From contig JAFUAO010000010.1 in the NCBI GenBank assembly GCA_017460665.1, positions 62,001 through 126,000 on the forward strand: 64,000 bases of DNA, read 5' to 3'. Positions 38,501 to 44,377 of the stretch are shown one piece after another. Each line of letters begins with the position of its first letter. Within the stretch, counting starts at the first letter, position 1. This DNA comes from Ruminococcus sp. (GTDB taxonomy: Bacteria; Bacillota; Clostridia; Oscillospirales; Ruminococcaceae). The translations under genes were made by a program, and so were the position numbers. Below the pieces are notes generated by a model that was not told the origin of the DNA, searched no databases, and saw only the letters and a program-made list of their open reading frames with translations.

Positions 38501-38866
38501 CAGTGTTGACGGAAGAGTCACCGACGTAAGGTTTGAGCAAGACGAAAAAGCGTATCCGCCGATGATCGTGATGCCCTCGCCGATCACCACGGAAGTGATG
38601 TCCGAGGCGCTCTCGAACGCTTCATAATTGATAGTACCTGTACCGGTGATAGTCAGAACTCCGTCTGACAAAGTGTACTCTGCGTCGTCGCCGCAGGTAC
38701 CCGAGGCTGCCGTTGCCTTGATGGCAGTCTCACTGACAGCAGAGGTGATGTCCTCAACTGATACCGAGGTCTCAGCAGCAACGGCCGGCTTGATACCGAC
38801 AGTTTGCAGCGAGCCCGTAGTGATCAGGATAGCCATGACCATAGCTGCCACTCGTCTAAATGACAT
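26588..38866 (-). CDS. giant secreted BspA-type repeat protein with C-terminal dockerin
   Basis: From the ATG at 38866 (AAAGGGGG eight bases before) the product has 4092 residues. It has a signal peptide (MSFRRVAAMVMAILITTGSL, cleaved near AVAA), then 16 modules of about 200-280 residues. Each opens with a CGxxLxYxIxDGVLTISGTG strand pair, continues with several BspA/LRR_5 repeats of about 23 residues (TSIGSSAFSGCSALTEVTIP type), and closes with GYxGSTAExYA and GRKFxDIETGE. A Thr-rich linker encoded near 26850-27130, with runs of 14 Thr, leads to a dockerin at residues 4011-4092 (GDVDLDDKVDSTDA and AADVDKDGHIDSSDA). It should be assembled on a cohesin scaffold or on the cell wall. Most modules lack the first Cys pair in the same way, showing expansion by duplication. 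The ligand is unknown. No frameshift is present over 12 kb, so it is under selection. Confidence 0.93.
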   Translation of the reverse strand: MSFRRVAAMVMAILITTGSLQTVGIKPAVAAETSVSVEDITSAVSETAIKATAASGTCGDDAEYTLSDGVLTITGTGTINYEAFESASDITSVVIGEGITIIGGYAFSSCSNLTSVTLPSTLEQIKYDAFLNDTALTEITIPASVTSIGEASFRGCSALETITFEGAETSIYNAAGTIPTSTVIVGSLGSQAESYARSKYRVFRDAETGDESLYGVLGEDITFTIDDNVMNVVGTGAMADSPGVSGYGECDTLIISEGITSVGSWAFSSNNFTTISLPSTIESIGNYAFYSSYSLESVEIPEGVTSIGEEAFSSCNNLSSVSFPETLTTIGYEAFANTGLTNVTIPESVTSIGSYAFSYCYSLDEVKILSKECTITKSAFNGSSPSIIGYSGSTAYDYCLNYTKKFTDIETGESFLRGKCGDDLLFDLTDSETLVIMGSGEMNDSPRFQGNSNITSVVFDGEPASISQYAFEGCSGLTEIAIPNSVASIGNGAFSECTALEKVTITNKDCEIYSASNTFPIGAVIEGYAGSTAEAYARTYGRTFVDLETGESSTSGQLGENATYTIIDGQVVISGTGDLPDYGSAYTEMSPFAGRSDITSAIIEKGITGGGARLFFKCTGLTEVSLPAGMTSLGRSIFNKSGLTEVELPNSMTEVGLYAFYGCASLTDVKFSSALTTIGDYAFYNCRGLTAVTFPDTVTSIGESAFYDCQSLTFDKLPDSLETIGESAFYDCYALTELTIPESVKSIGSAAFSSIDGLKNVTVLSKDVEYPSSSVYSSAEIVGYAGSTSETYAFDRGTFFTDIETGERYLRAKYGSNYTYEVKDGVLTLSGTGTLSSSVSSALSGAKEVEKVVIEEGVESIGTYAFYNFKKLTEVELPESLTSIGNNAFSGCTSLDEVLIPNAECKLPSSYPIVNGSTAVAGHTGSTAEEHAMTFGLKFHDIDTDTVAVKGRCGEDLTYTIEDNVLTITGTGEMNDYPNFSGNKNITKAVIEDGVTSIGSSAFSGCSALTEVTIPDSVTTIKSYAFSNCNALTEMTIPDSVTSLGSNAFSNCYALESITLPKDLEAISNNTFYYCYGLKEITIPDSVKSIGDYAFYEANALKTVDLGRGVESIGNYAFDDSGLVGPVVIPESVTSIGNRAFAYCYNLKGLDIYDPDCVIGDYVISSSDGYIGGYSGSTANEYALKNSRKFHDLETDEITLGGYCGEGVLYKAVDNVLTIYGEGAMSDSTYFPNSYNYTELIIEDGVTAVSPYAFDDLNDLKTVTIAASVESIGEGAFTGCPITSFTVSEDNTALSYEGGCLYNGDKTRLIMVIGTSTSYDIVDTVTSIAPYAFSGSYVKSIVLPETVTTIEENGLSGISSEAKVTFKSPDCEIFDSEYTISSNATIIGYDESTAKDYAFTYGRRFEDIETGKVTQSGKCGENAMYAVSDDVLIISGTGPMDDNLTFNSKDKIKSIIVEDGITAIGASAFTYFRNVDSVEIAGSVETVGARAFSGCTSLRSITFPDSVTTLGESVLSGCNLLNTVTLPAGLTEIPSGTFGSCYALEHVEIPETVTSIGSNAFYYCQNLTEIDIPAGVTSIGSDAFYECEKLTEVKLPESLTEIAFGTFRYCYALKSVTIPESVTSIGESAFYNCSALGDVVIPESVTSIGDGAFAYCNAVKKVTISNSECEIYLSSYTIPSKAVIEGYADSTAQAYAQKYARKFQDIETGEITQKGFCGENLTYTIDDGVVIISGTGAMYSNSPFENNDDITAVILEEGVTSISHEAFYSCDSLSSVTLPSTLVNIGSYAFQSCDSLYEIVIPETKDTLEISYGAFDSYSLKKITFLNKKCKIDSSSSTIYYNAVIAGYADSTADEYAQNNSRRFLDLDTDKLTIRGSCGEDAKFIIDGSTITITGTGKISSIPSYDDITITDCIIGEGITAIPSNAFDYARQIKSIQLPSTIESIDPNAFNGCTQLKTVELSADNETYVYEDGLFLSSDKTRVELAMPFIKKAVIPATVTTIGSFAFTEADLLEEVTLPETVTTVEIGAFGGCLSITRLTVLNKDCQIDPSGVTLCTSYSSNTTEDGTYYSNTKYTGIICGYSGSTTESFAYTNGLKFMDIETGEIVQRGQCGEDMSYTIKNGILTITGTGVMYDQPSFTANPDVTDVLIEEGATTIGANAFKDFSRLRAVTLPSTLKEIGDEAFYQCYALDSISLPKGLEVIGDYAFYDCYRMGSVIIPGTVKTIAPYAFYYARLSRVTFEDGIEEIGDHAFAENDLISIDLPASVKKIGETAFGYRYYSSNSTSITIRDPECEIFDSSSTIDSGATIYGYAGSTAEKYAFDYGRKFCDLETGEFKQVGQCGNDLFFSIDGNILNITGTGDMWDYPLFRDNSSIIEVNIAEGATSIGSNAFDYMRVINMDIPASVKRIDNSAFMKANQLTTFTVDEASESFSAENGVLMNKDKTKVVYYPNNKRGAEYELDESVTAVESNAFYNNNLTKVIFRNKDCMISNTFDKDIVIAGYKGSTAETFAYDNGRYFYDLETGETTLKGRCGPKLIYEISMDGVLTISGTGQMNSNAFYNNDDIKTVIIGEGATSIGYYAFYDCDSISDIELPSTMENIDYEAFYSSTLKSIKLNEGLKTISGYAFEYTDLTEIKLPASLTSISANAFNGTSIKSIDVDEKNTAYASVDGVLYDKAVESIKIYPSGKEDKVFTLPETVKSIDSSSYLFSYKSKPGTLVIPNADCEIEDEVDTISNSIIISGYKGSTAEEYAYNYGKRFLEIGSDKIVQRGPCGTDLEYSIDEDGTLTITGTGEMFSSPLFRGNDDIKKVVIESGATSIGAHAFDNCDKIESISIPDTVTSIGDYAFNYCYYLTEISIPASVTTIGDRAFYGCNRLTAINVDAKNESYTSKDGVLFDKGVLELICYPRKKAETEYVVPESVVEIGDYAFYNCDDLISVAIPDGVERIGYYAFDNCGELETVSIPQTVTMIGNAAFRYCYDLTKVNIPDGITRIGDSTFYECNSLTEIDLPESVDTIEYQAFYDCYALKKITIRNKDCQIYDQNSTLSGSAVICGYADSTAYDFAYRYGRKFQDIDTGEIIHKGKCGTYLTFEIKDGVLTISGFGEMYDSPSFSGSSEITSVVIEEGAVSIGENAFSGCSNIESVTFPSTIRNLGSSCFSNCDSLTTIEIPEGISEIPASAFRDCDGLTEVILPSTVKTIGDQAFYSCNQLENIELPKGLLEIGQNAFSYDYKLTSVKLPTTLETIDSDAFYNTGLTSVTIPSSVSYIAGDAFASCSSLTEINVDSKNEYYKSEDGVVYTASGDTLVLYPKGKKDTTFTIPESVKTIGRYAIYEVNALRELTIPENVESIEQNSIYSYNIDKMTILSKDCTIYDSSSTLNASMIYGYDNSTAEHYANQYGKWFTSLDTDRSYRMGRNGNAEYIIEDGVCTLSGAGYISVGDSSIEKVVVGSDITGFDIYDNYNKIKEYVVDPDNENYSSKDGVLYNKDMTRLISYPTQKTDKTFVVPDTVEQLNYINNEYIEELTLGKNTLCGDIYTYEDENGEKTTREEYYLNGNLPSLSKIEVPKENTHHTAADGVLFNKDQTILVAYPANKTDTSYTVPDTVKIIDTLYNQYLESLTLGKNVDFSHKDSYYDENDELVENVYYYANIGGSSMKEVIVSKDNTTLIAEDGVLYDKDKTTLIYYPSAKEGESFSIPDSVEIVRGLNSENLKSLHVGANTATLGEYYYGYGYSALPNLEKVTLSDKNTNYIEYDGILYRKNTDGENEQIYFAFVPAQIPGDVTVADGITNIWSQRFSGNKNLKSITLPESVTYIEGYAFANCPALENVIIMNPDCEISGFSEENSDSDNEHSKYAIYNSSEEIYDEDGDTVIDQIISYTGSITAKKDSIAEKFADYWGYNFVDVDSDEPKVTTTAVPTTTTTTTTTTTTTTATTTTEPATTSTTEPATTKPVTTTDPKATTTEPVSTTTPITTSGSDATTTAQTTAVTTTSTPTVTTKPSTTVTWETAKLGDVDLDDKVDSTDASQILVLYAELNTGAKAEDYDPGFFAAADVDKDGHIDSSDASYVLQYYSYTQTGGTGTMEEFMESQKES

Positions 38867-38917
38867 AAAAAAACCCCCTTTTAAAAATTTCATGCCAAAA
38901 ATTTGTAGTTTTATGCA

Positions 38918-38937
38918 AAAGCGCCAAAAAGCGCTTT
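38918..38937 (-). promoter_or_regulatory. leader hairpin of giant gene
   Basis: A 7-bp stem AAAGCGC/GCGCTTT in the roughly 85-base 5' UTR; it may protect or regulate a very long mRNA. Function inferred only from position. Confidence 0.4.
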
Positions 38938-38959
38938 ACCGCATTAAACTTCATTATAC

Positions 38960-38988
38960 ATTATATACCATTTTTCGTCGAATTGCAA
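38960..38988 (-). promoter_or_regulatory. promoter of giant BspA-type gene
   Basis: Minus strand TTGCAA (38983-38988), 17-bp spacer, TATAAT (38960-38965); a second TATAAT at 38953-38958 is less well spaced. Confidence 0.78.
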
Positions 38989-39094
38989 TAGGAAAAGAGA
39001 ATATTTCATATCAAATTTTGACTTTTCATGCAAAAGGTCTACACAAAAGTGTAGGCTGGAGAGGAACATTTCTGCCGCTGGTCCAATGATATAA

Positions 39095-39123
39095 CAAAAA
39101 AGAGCGTGCGGTCTGCACGCTCT
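39095..39123 (-). terminator. terminator of P-type ATPase gene
   Basis: Minus-strand perfect stem GAGCGTGC/GCACGCTC with loop AGACC, followed by six T; it starts 7 bases beyond the stop at 39130. Confidence 0.92.
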
Positions 39124-39129
39124 CTGTCT

Positions 39130-41688
39130 TTATTTGTACTGCCTCGTGCTGAGAGCCCTGATCGAATTGAGCACCAGCAGCATGGCCGTTCCTGAGTCGG
39201 CAAAGACCGCCAGCCACATATTCGGGTGGCCCAGAAGTCCCAGCACCAGCACCGCCAGCTTGATACCAAGGGCGAAGATGATGTTCTCGTAGGATATGCG
39301 GAGGGTCTTGTCGGCGATCCGCTTCGCTCTTGCCACCGACTCCGGCTCGGAGTTCATGAACACTACGTCCGAGGCCTCAAGAGCCAGATCTGCGCCGGTC
39401 TGCATCGCTCCGCCAACATCGGCTCCTGCAAGGACGGGAGCGTCGTTTATGCCGTCGCCAACGAACATCACGGGGCCGTACTTCTCACGGAGCTTCCCTA
39501 TCTCTGCCAGCTTTCCGTCAGGCATCAGCTCTGCCCGGATCTCGTCTATGCCAAGCTGTGAGCCCACGGCCTCAGCGTTTGCAGCCTTGTCCCCGGTGAA
39601 CATCGCTGTCCGGCAGCCCTTTGCCCGGAGCGCACCGATCGCCTTCCCTGAGGTCTTCTTCACCGTGTCGGAAACTACGATCCTGCCCAGGAGCTCCCCG
39701 TCGGCGGCAACGTAAACTACGCTTCCGGACAGCAGGCTCTCCTCCGCCGGCAATTGGATCCCGCAGCTCCCCATAAGGCGCTCATTTCCGCAGAGGATCC
39801 GCTTCCCTTCAATGACCGCCGAGATCCCCCGGCCTGCCAGCTCCTCAGAGCTCTCGGGCTGAGAAAGGGCGATGTTATTGCTCCGGCAGTGCTCAGCTAT
39901 GCGCTCTGCAACGGGGTGTGTGGAGCTCTGCTCGCAGCTGCCGCAGATCCGGAGGAGCTCTTCCTGTGAGGCTCCGCCATAGGTCTTTATGTCAGTGATC
40001 ATGAATGTGCCGTCTGTGAGAGTTCCGGTCTTGTCGAAGGCAACGGCCTTCACCTTGCCAAGAGCCTCGATAGAGTCGCCGCCCTTGAACAGGATCCCCA
40101 GCTTTGAAGCTGCTCCGATACCCGAAAAATAGGCAAGAGGAACGCTCAGCACCAGCGCACAGGGACAGCTTATTACAAGGAAGGTCAGCGCCGAATAGAT
40201 CCACTTGCTCCAGTCCCCTGTCACCAGAGAGCCAACTACCGCCGTCAGCACTGCGACCGCTATAACTATCGGCGTGTAGACCTTTGAGAAGCGTGTGATG
40301 AAGCGGTCGATCTTGGGCTTTTCCGCAGAGGCGTCCTCCACCGCACGGGCGATCTTTGAGATCATGGAGTCCTCCGCAGCGGCTGTCACCTTCAGGCGGA
40401 AGGTATCGGAAAGGCTAATACAGCCCGAAAGTACGCTGTCTCCGGTGTAGGCCACCATGGGGACGGGCTCGCCGTTCACAGCGGAGGTGTCGATCTTCAC
40501 GCCCTTGTCAGCACCCTCAACGATACCGTCGGCAGCGATACGCTCGCCGGCCTTTATGCGGAGAACGTCCCCCACTCGGATCTCATCAGAGCTGACACGG
40601 ACGAACTCACCGTTCCGCAGGACATCGGCCTCGTCCACCCGAAGGGCCGCCACGTCAGTTATGGCCTTGCGGCTCTTGGCAACGGCGTAGTCCTCAAAGA
40701 TCTCGCCGATCTTGAAAAAGAGCACGACGCCCACGGCCTCGGCGTATTCGCCCAGAGCAAAGGCTCCCAGAGTAGCGACCGTCATGAGAGTGTTCTCGTC
40801 GAAGAAGTTCCTGACACGGATATTCTTCCAAGTGGCAGTGAGGACTCCCCTGCCCAGCACCAGATAAGCCGCAGCATAGAGAGCTATGGCGAGGGGCATG
40901 ACATGAGCGGCCTTGTGGACGATCAGCGCTGCAATGAACAGCAGTACCCCCACGGCCACCTCCAAGAGCTCGCCCTTCAAGCCGGAGCTCTCCTCATGAT
41001 GAGCGTGGTCCTTGTGGGCCTGCTCCTGGGGAGCCGAGATCGTGACGCCGGGCTCGATCTGGCCGGCGATCTGGTTCATTTTCGCAAGGAGCTCCTCTGT
41101 GACCTCACCATGTACCGTGAGCTGGCGCATGGGGAAGTTCAGCTCGGCTGACTCGACTCCCTCCAGCTCGCCGATCGCCTCAGCGATCTTGCCGCCGCAG
41201 TGAGCGCAGCCCAGATCGTTGACGGTCAGCTTTACGCCGCCGTGGTGATGATGTTCATGGTCGTGGTCACAGCACTCCCCTTCGTGGTGGTGCTCATGGT
41301 CGTGGTCACAGCACTCCCCTTCGTGGTGGTGTTCATGGTCGTGATCACAGCACTCCCCTTCGTGGTGGTGGTGCTCATGGTCGTGATCACAGCATTCACC
41401 ATCGTGGTGGTGGTGCTCATGGTCGTGGTCGCAGCACTCTCCTTCATGGTGGTGGTGCTCGTGGCTGCCCTCATGAGCGGCAACGATCTCCACATCCGGC
41501 TCGATCCTCCGAGCAAGCTCGTTCATCTTCGCAAGGAGCTCATTGCTGTGCTCGCCCTTGACCTTCAGCTTCTTCATGGGGAAGTTCAGCACCGCCAGCT
41601 CCACTTCCTCCAGCTTGTTTATGGCCTCCTCGATCTTGCCGCCGCAGTGGGCGCAGCCGAGGTTAAGTATATCATAATTTCTCTCCAT
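39130..41688 (-). CDS. cadA: Cd2+/Zn2+/Pb2+-exporting P1B-type ATPase with His-rich linker
   Basis: Pumps soft divalent metal ions out of the cell using ATP. From the ATG at 41688 the protein has 852 residues. It holds two heavy-metal-associated domains, each with the GCAHCGG site (first pair C12 and C15). Between them lies a His/Asp/Cys-rich linker of five near-identical repeats (GECCDHDHEHHHH). Then follow eight membrane helices, the CPC ion site (ISCPCALVLS), the phosphorylation motif DKTGTLT and the GDGINDAP hinge. CPC with this metal-site style indicates Zn/Cd/Pb rather than copper. An upstream in-frame ATG falls inside the operator and is rejected. Expression is probably controlled by a SmtB/ArsR-type repressor bound at 41703-41724, but no such gene is adjacent. 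Confidence 0.93.
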   Translation of the reverse strand: MERNYDILNLGCAHCGGKIEEAINKLEEVELAVLNFPMKKLKVKGEHSNELLAKMNELARRIEPDVEIVAAHEGSHEHHHHEGECCDHDHEHHHHDGECCDHDHEHHHHEGECCDHDHEHHHEGECCDHDHEHHHEGECCDHDHEHHHHGGVKLTVNDLGCAHCGGKIAEAIGELEGVESAELNFPMRQLTVHGEVTEELLAKMNQIAGQIEPGVTISAPQEQAHKDHAHHEESSGLKGELLEVAVGVLLFIAALIVHKAAHVMPLAIALYAAAYLVLGRGVLTATWKNIRVRNFFDENTLMTVATLGAFALGEYAEAVGVVLFFKIGEIFEDYAVAKSRKAITDVAALRVDEADVLRNGEFVRVSSDEIRVGDVLRIKAGERIAADGIVEGADKGVKIDTSAVNGEPVPMVAYTGDSVLSGCISLSDTFRLKVTAAAEDSMISKIARAVEDASAEKPKIDRFITRFSKVYTPIVIAVAVLTAVVGSLVTGDWSKWIYSALTFLVISCPCALVLSVPLAYFSGIGAASKLGILFKGGDSIEALGKVKAVAFDKTGTLTDGTFMITDIKTYGGASQEELLRICGSCEQSSTHPVAERIAEHCRSNNIALSQPESSEELAGRGISAVIEGKRILCGNERLMGSCGIQLPAEESLLSGSVVYVAADGELLGRIVVSDTVKKTSGKAIGALRAKGCRTAMFTGDKAANAEAVGSQLGIDEIRAELMPDGKLAEIGKLREKYGPVMFVGDGINDAPVLAGADVGGAMQTGADLALEASDVVFMNSEPESVARAKRIADKTLRISYENIIFALGIKLAVLVLGLLGHPNMWLAVFADSGTAMLLVLNSIRALSTRQYK
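41241..41465 (-). repeat. tandem repeat coding for metal-binding linker
   Basis: Five copies of a 39- or 42-base unit inside the P-type ATPase gene. The length difference is exactly one His codon (HHH or HHHH), so the array stays in frame. It encodes (H)GECCDHDHEHHH, a cluster of His, Cys and Asp likely to bind zinc or cadmium. Such arrays change copy number easily. Confidence 0.9.
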
Positions 41689-41702
41689 TGAGATCACCCT
41701 TT

Positions 41703-41724
41703 CATATGAACACTTGTTCATATG
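41703..41724 (-). promoter_or_regulatory. SmtB/ArsR-type operator
   Basis: Perfect 10-2-10 inverted repeat CATATGAACA-CT-TGTTCATATG. The TGAACA/TGTTCA core is typical of zinc/cadmium sensing SmtB/ArsR-family repressors. It lies just after the -10 box, across the predicted transcript start. Confidence 0.8.
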
Positions 41725-41727
41725 TTT

Positions 41728-41756
41728 AATATATCACATTCCCCTGCTCTTGTCAA
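41728..41756 (-). promoter_or_regulatory. promoter of P-type ATPase
   Basis: Minus strand TTGACA (41751-41756), 17-bp spacer, TATATT (41728-41733), adjacent to the palindromic operator. Confidence 0.85.
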
Positions 41757-41774
41757 TAGGTTTTCCGAAAATCA

Positions 41775-41803
41775 TTGAAAAAATTTTGCTCCGGTGCTAT
41801 AAT
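41775..41803 (+). promoter_or_regulatory. promoter of ECF sigma operon
   Basis: TTGAAA (41775-41780), 17-bp spacer, TATAAT (41798-41803). It faces away from the ATPase promoter, leaving a leader of about 225 bases before the sigma gene. Confidence 0.75.
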
Positions 41804-41884
41804 AATGTGTATACAGGCAACGGCGCTCTCCTTTTTTTCTGTTTACCTGCTGCAACAAAGGGCTCTATTTTCGGAAAATGCAAC

Positions 41885-41904
41885 TTGTTAGTATTCACTA
41901 ACAA
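41885..41904 (+). promoter_or_regulatory. perfect inverted repeat in ECF leader
   Basis: TTGTTAGT-ATTC-ACTAACAA, an 8-bp perfect dyad. It could be an operator or RNA hairpin. A second, imperfect dyad (TCAG and GGAGC arms with GCTCC and CTGA) lies at 41966-41991 just before the ribosome site. Confidence 0.5.
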
Positions 41905-42037
41905 CTCTCTGAAAAAAATTTCGTCTTTTTTGCCCTCTAAATTCACTATTATGTGAAAGCTTTCATCAGCGGAGCTCGACCGCTCCCCTGATAATCAGTC
42001 AGCAGACCAGATCCCATGTCAGAAAGGAGTGACTGCC

Positions 42038-42637
42038 ATGCTTGCCGACCCGAAATTATTTGCCGGAGGTGAAGGTGCCATAATGCGGACTATCAACAAT
42101 GACGAGCAGACCGCCGAGACTGTCGGAACGGTCAACCGGCTCATCATGAGCTGCAATACGTCAAAGGAAAGCCTTAGCACCTTGTACACCATGTTCAAGC
42201 AGAACATCTTCGCCTTGGCATTCAGTATCACCTCGGACTATCACCTTTCCGAGGACTGCGTTACTGAGACCTTCGTCAGGCTCTCGCAGATCACCGAATT
42301 CGACCCCAGAAGGGGCGACGGCAAGGGCTTCATACTCACTATCGCACGCAACGTTGCACTTGAGCTTCGCAGGCGCTATAAAAGAGAATGCACCGATTTC
42401 TTCATTCAAAGCTACGGCGAAGCGGACAAAACTGTCGAGGACAGTATCTTCATAAATCAGCTGCTAAAGCACCTAAACGACAAGCAAAGACAAGTGGTCG
42501 TCATGAAGTGCTGCAGCGACTTGACGTTCAGGGAGATCGCTAAGATAATGAAATGCCCTGAATCTACCGTAAAATCAAGGTACAAAAAAGCGATCGCTAT
42601 TCTACAGGAAAAGGCAGGTGTAAGCAGTGAAGGATAA
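42038..42637 (+). CDS. ECF-type RNA polymerase sigma factor
   Basis: 199 residues with sigma region 2 (TMFKQNIFALAFSITSDYHLSEDCVTETFVRL) and region 4 (LNDKQRQVVVMKCCSDLTFREIAKIMKCPESTVKSRYKKAIAIL). It directs RNA polymerase to a specific regulon. An extra N-terminal stretch of about 40 residues precedes region 2. ATG at 42038, nine bases after AAGGAG; a GTG at 42029 overlaps the ribosome site. The next gene starts 11 bases before this one ends, the usual arrangement for a sigma factor and its membrane anti-sigma factor. Confidence 0.9.
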   Translation: MLADPKLFAGGEGAIMRTINNDEQTAETVGTVNRLIMSCNTSKESLSTLYTMFKQNIFALAFSITSDYHLSEDCVTETFVRLSQITEFDPRRGDGKGFILTIARNVALELRRRYKRECTDFFIQSYGEADKTVEDSIFINQLLKHLNDKQRQVVVMKCCSDLTFREIAKIMKCPESTVKSRYKKAIAILQEKAGVSSEG

Positions 42638-44120
42638 AGACTTCAACGATCAGGGATTTGAAAAAATACTGAGAGAAAAGATGAATGAGCTTTCTGACTC
42701 TGTTGACTGCTTCGATAAGATCTCCGCAAGAGCCTTTCCACAGGATTATCTGGATTTTTCCGACGGCGAGTTCACTGTAAGCGACCTTGAGAACGTTACA
42801 GGAAGGAAAAGAAAGCTGCCGGCCCTGAAATGGGCTGCGATCGGTGCGGCAGCGGCGGTCTGCATAGCCTTCGTCCCAAAGACAGGGCTGGCAGACAGAC
42901 TTTTCGCAAACCTTGGCAGCAGCTCAGGCAAAAACCGCTTCCGCTCGCTCTGCACTGAGATAACAGAGCTGAACAAGGAAGAGGAGCTTTATTTCTTCGA
43001 TGTGGATCTTGACGTCTATGCGAAGTACGATGTGCTGGTGACTCCCGGTGTAAGCTGTCCCTTTGAGGAGAGCGGCGAGGAAGGCACTATGGTCAGAGTT
43101 TTCGTAAGGACCGTCGAAGGCGTCCCCACTAACCAGTATTACGCTGTGGAGTACGAGGGCACCTACGCAGAGGAGAACATCATCGCTGCGGCTGCATCTG
43201 AGGTCACCATCTCAAAAGAAGAGGCTGCAAGAATTGAGGAGGCAGAGCCGGTATTTACCTACGATGAGCCCCTCCTTACGGAGACTGTCCGGGATCATTT
43301 CATCGCCTCCGGCTCCGGCAGTTTGCTGGACGCAGAAGGCAAGGATACCGCTGTTGCTTCATACTCACACAACGCCTTCTTCAAAGACGAGAACGGGATC
43401 CGCCCTGTGACGATGACCGTGCTCTACGGTCACAGAAATATCCCCGCAGACGAAAGCTACTTCTACGACATCTGCGCTTCGTCAGGCTCCGGCAACTCCT
43501 TCGTTCAGCAGGAGGACATCTGGAGAGCCTCGCTCTACTACAACGGTCGTTCCGCTAAGCCGGAAAAGAGCGCCTCGCTTTTCACCTATACCTCGCTCTT
43601 CGGCAGCGATATCGAACAAAACGGTGACACCTGGGCATACGTTTTCCCGTACTCAGCTGTTAACGGCAGGGTCACTGTAAAGGGTCACGCCGAAAAGACC
43701 GGCTACGATCTCGTTTCGGCCGCTAAGGGCAACTATGGCTTCATTGTCCCTGCTCCCTACGGCGACCAGGACGGACTGAGCATGAGGCTGTTTTTCGACC
43801 CGGCTCTGCTGGGCAGCATAGACGACAGCATAGAGGTCTATAGCTCAGTGATGAGCTCCCCCGCTCTGTTCAGTTCCTCAGACGCCTCAGCAGATGATAT
43901 TACCATGGCAAAATGGGAAGAGGAGGCTGCTCAGGCTGAATTTGACGAAGAGCAGCAAAGGCTCCAAGCCGAGATAGAGGCTCAGAGACGGGCGGCGGCT
44001 CAGCAGACTGCGGCGGACCAGCACTTACAAGAGAAAAGGGCAAATGAGGCCCTCATCGCTCAGGTCCTTTCCGCTAAGGAGGAAGAGCTCTCAAGGCTCG
44101 ATCCTTCGGCGAAGGGCTGA
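42627..44120 (+). CDS. probable membrane anti-sigma factor with extracellular sensor and coiled coil
   Basis: 497 residues. A cytoplasmic N-terminal part (1-68), one transmembrane helix (about 69-86, WAAIGAAAAVCIAFVPKTG), and a large external region that ends in a charged coiled coil (about 430-497, EEEAAQAEFDEEQQRLQAEIEAQ). No known domain is recognised in the extracellular part. The gene overlaps the sigma gene by 11 bases, so the pair is translationally coupled, and I infer that it holds the sigma factor inactive until an envelope signal arrives. GTG start at 42627. It could instead be a Ruminococcus-specific RsgI-like substrate sensor, but no carbohydrate module is visible. Confidence 0.65.
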   Translation: MKDKDFNDQGFEKILREKMNELSDSVDCFDKISARAFPQDYLDFSDGEFTVSDLENVTGRKRKLPALKWAAIGAAAAVCIAFVPKTGLADRLFANLGSSSGKNRFRSLCTEITELNKEEELYFFDVDLDVYAKYDVLVTPGVSCPFEESGEEGTMVRVFVRTVEGVPTNQYYAVEYEGTYAEENIIAAAASEVTISKEEAARIEEAEPVFTYDEPLLTETVRDHFIASGSGSLLDAEGKDTAVASYSHNAFFKDENGIRPVTMTVLYGHRNIPADESYFYDICASSGSGNSFVQQEDIWRASLYYNGRSAKPEKSASLFTYTSLFGSDIEQNGDTWAYVFPYSAVNGRVTVKGHAEKTGYDLVSAAKGNYGFIVPAPYGDQDGLSMRLFFDPALLGSIDDSIEVYSSVMSSPALFSSSDASADDITMAKWEEEAAQAEFDEEQQRLQAEIEAQRRAAAQQTAADQHLQEKRANEALIAQVLSAKEEELSRLDPSAKG

Positions 44121-44234
44121 AAACGGCATAAATATGAAAGTGGATAACGACACACCTCTTTAACATATCCCGATGAGCTGGACTCGCTCGGCTCGAGGGG
44201 ATCAAAGCTGATCAGGCAAAAGAAAGTTCCATTC

Positions 44235-44266
44235 GCCCGTCCGGGTCCTCCGGGCGGGCCCTTTTT
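44235..44266 (+). terminator. terminator after ECF operon
   Basis: Perfect 10-bp stem GCCCGTCCGG/CCGGGCGGGC (one G-T), loop GTCCT, then CCTTTTT. Confidence 0.93.
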
Positions 44267-44295
44267 GTTATATGATAAAATTTTTACCCCGGGTC

Positions 44296-44324
44296 TTGAT
44301 TTTCTTTCCCCGATATGGTATAAT
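44296..44324 (+). promoter_or_regulatory. promoter for tRNA-Ser region
   Basis: TTGATT (44296-44301), 17-bp spacer, TATAAT (44319-44324). The predicted start falls just before the truncated tRNA copy at 44338. Confidence 0.75.
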
Positions 44325-44337
44325 ATTTTGGTAATAT

Positions 44338-44377
44338 GCAGTGGTATCGAAGTGGTCATAACGGACATGACTCGAAA
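44338..44377 (+). repeat. truncated copy of tRNA-Ser (5' 40 bases)
   Basis: Bases 44338-44377 are identical to the first 40 bases of the intact tRNA-Ser at 44506-44545, up to the anticodon loop, then the sequences part. The copy sits directly behind the promoter and cannot fold as a tRNA. The 128 bases between the copies contain nothing I recognise. Confidence 0.95.

Noticed and set aside
41241..41465. Regular repeats that might suggest a CRISPR array
   Set aside because: Units are contiguous without spacers, keep frame and encode a His/Cys linker of the P-type ATPase. No cas genes are present anywhere in the window.
41700..41721. Longer N-terminus (MNKCSYERVIS) for the metal ATPase
   Set aside because: Those codons fall within the operator palindrome and overlap the predicted transcript start; AAAGGGTGAT lies before the ATG at 41688.
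42029..42037. GTG start for the ECF sigma factor
   Set aside because: The GTG is part of the AAAGGAGTG ribosome site; the ATG at 42038 is correctly spaced.
44338..44377. A second tRNA gene
   Set aside because: Only the 5' 40 bases match; there is no T arm or 3' acceptor strand.
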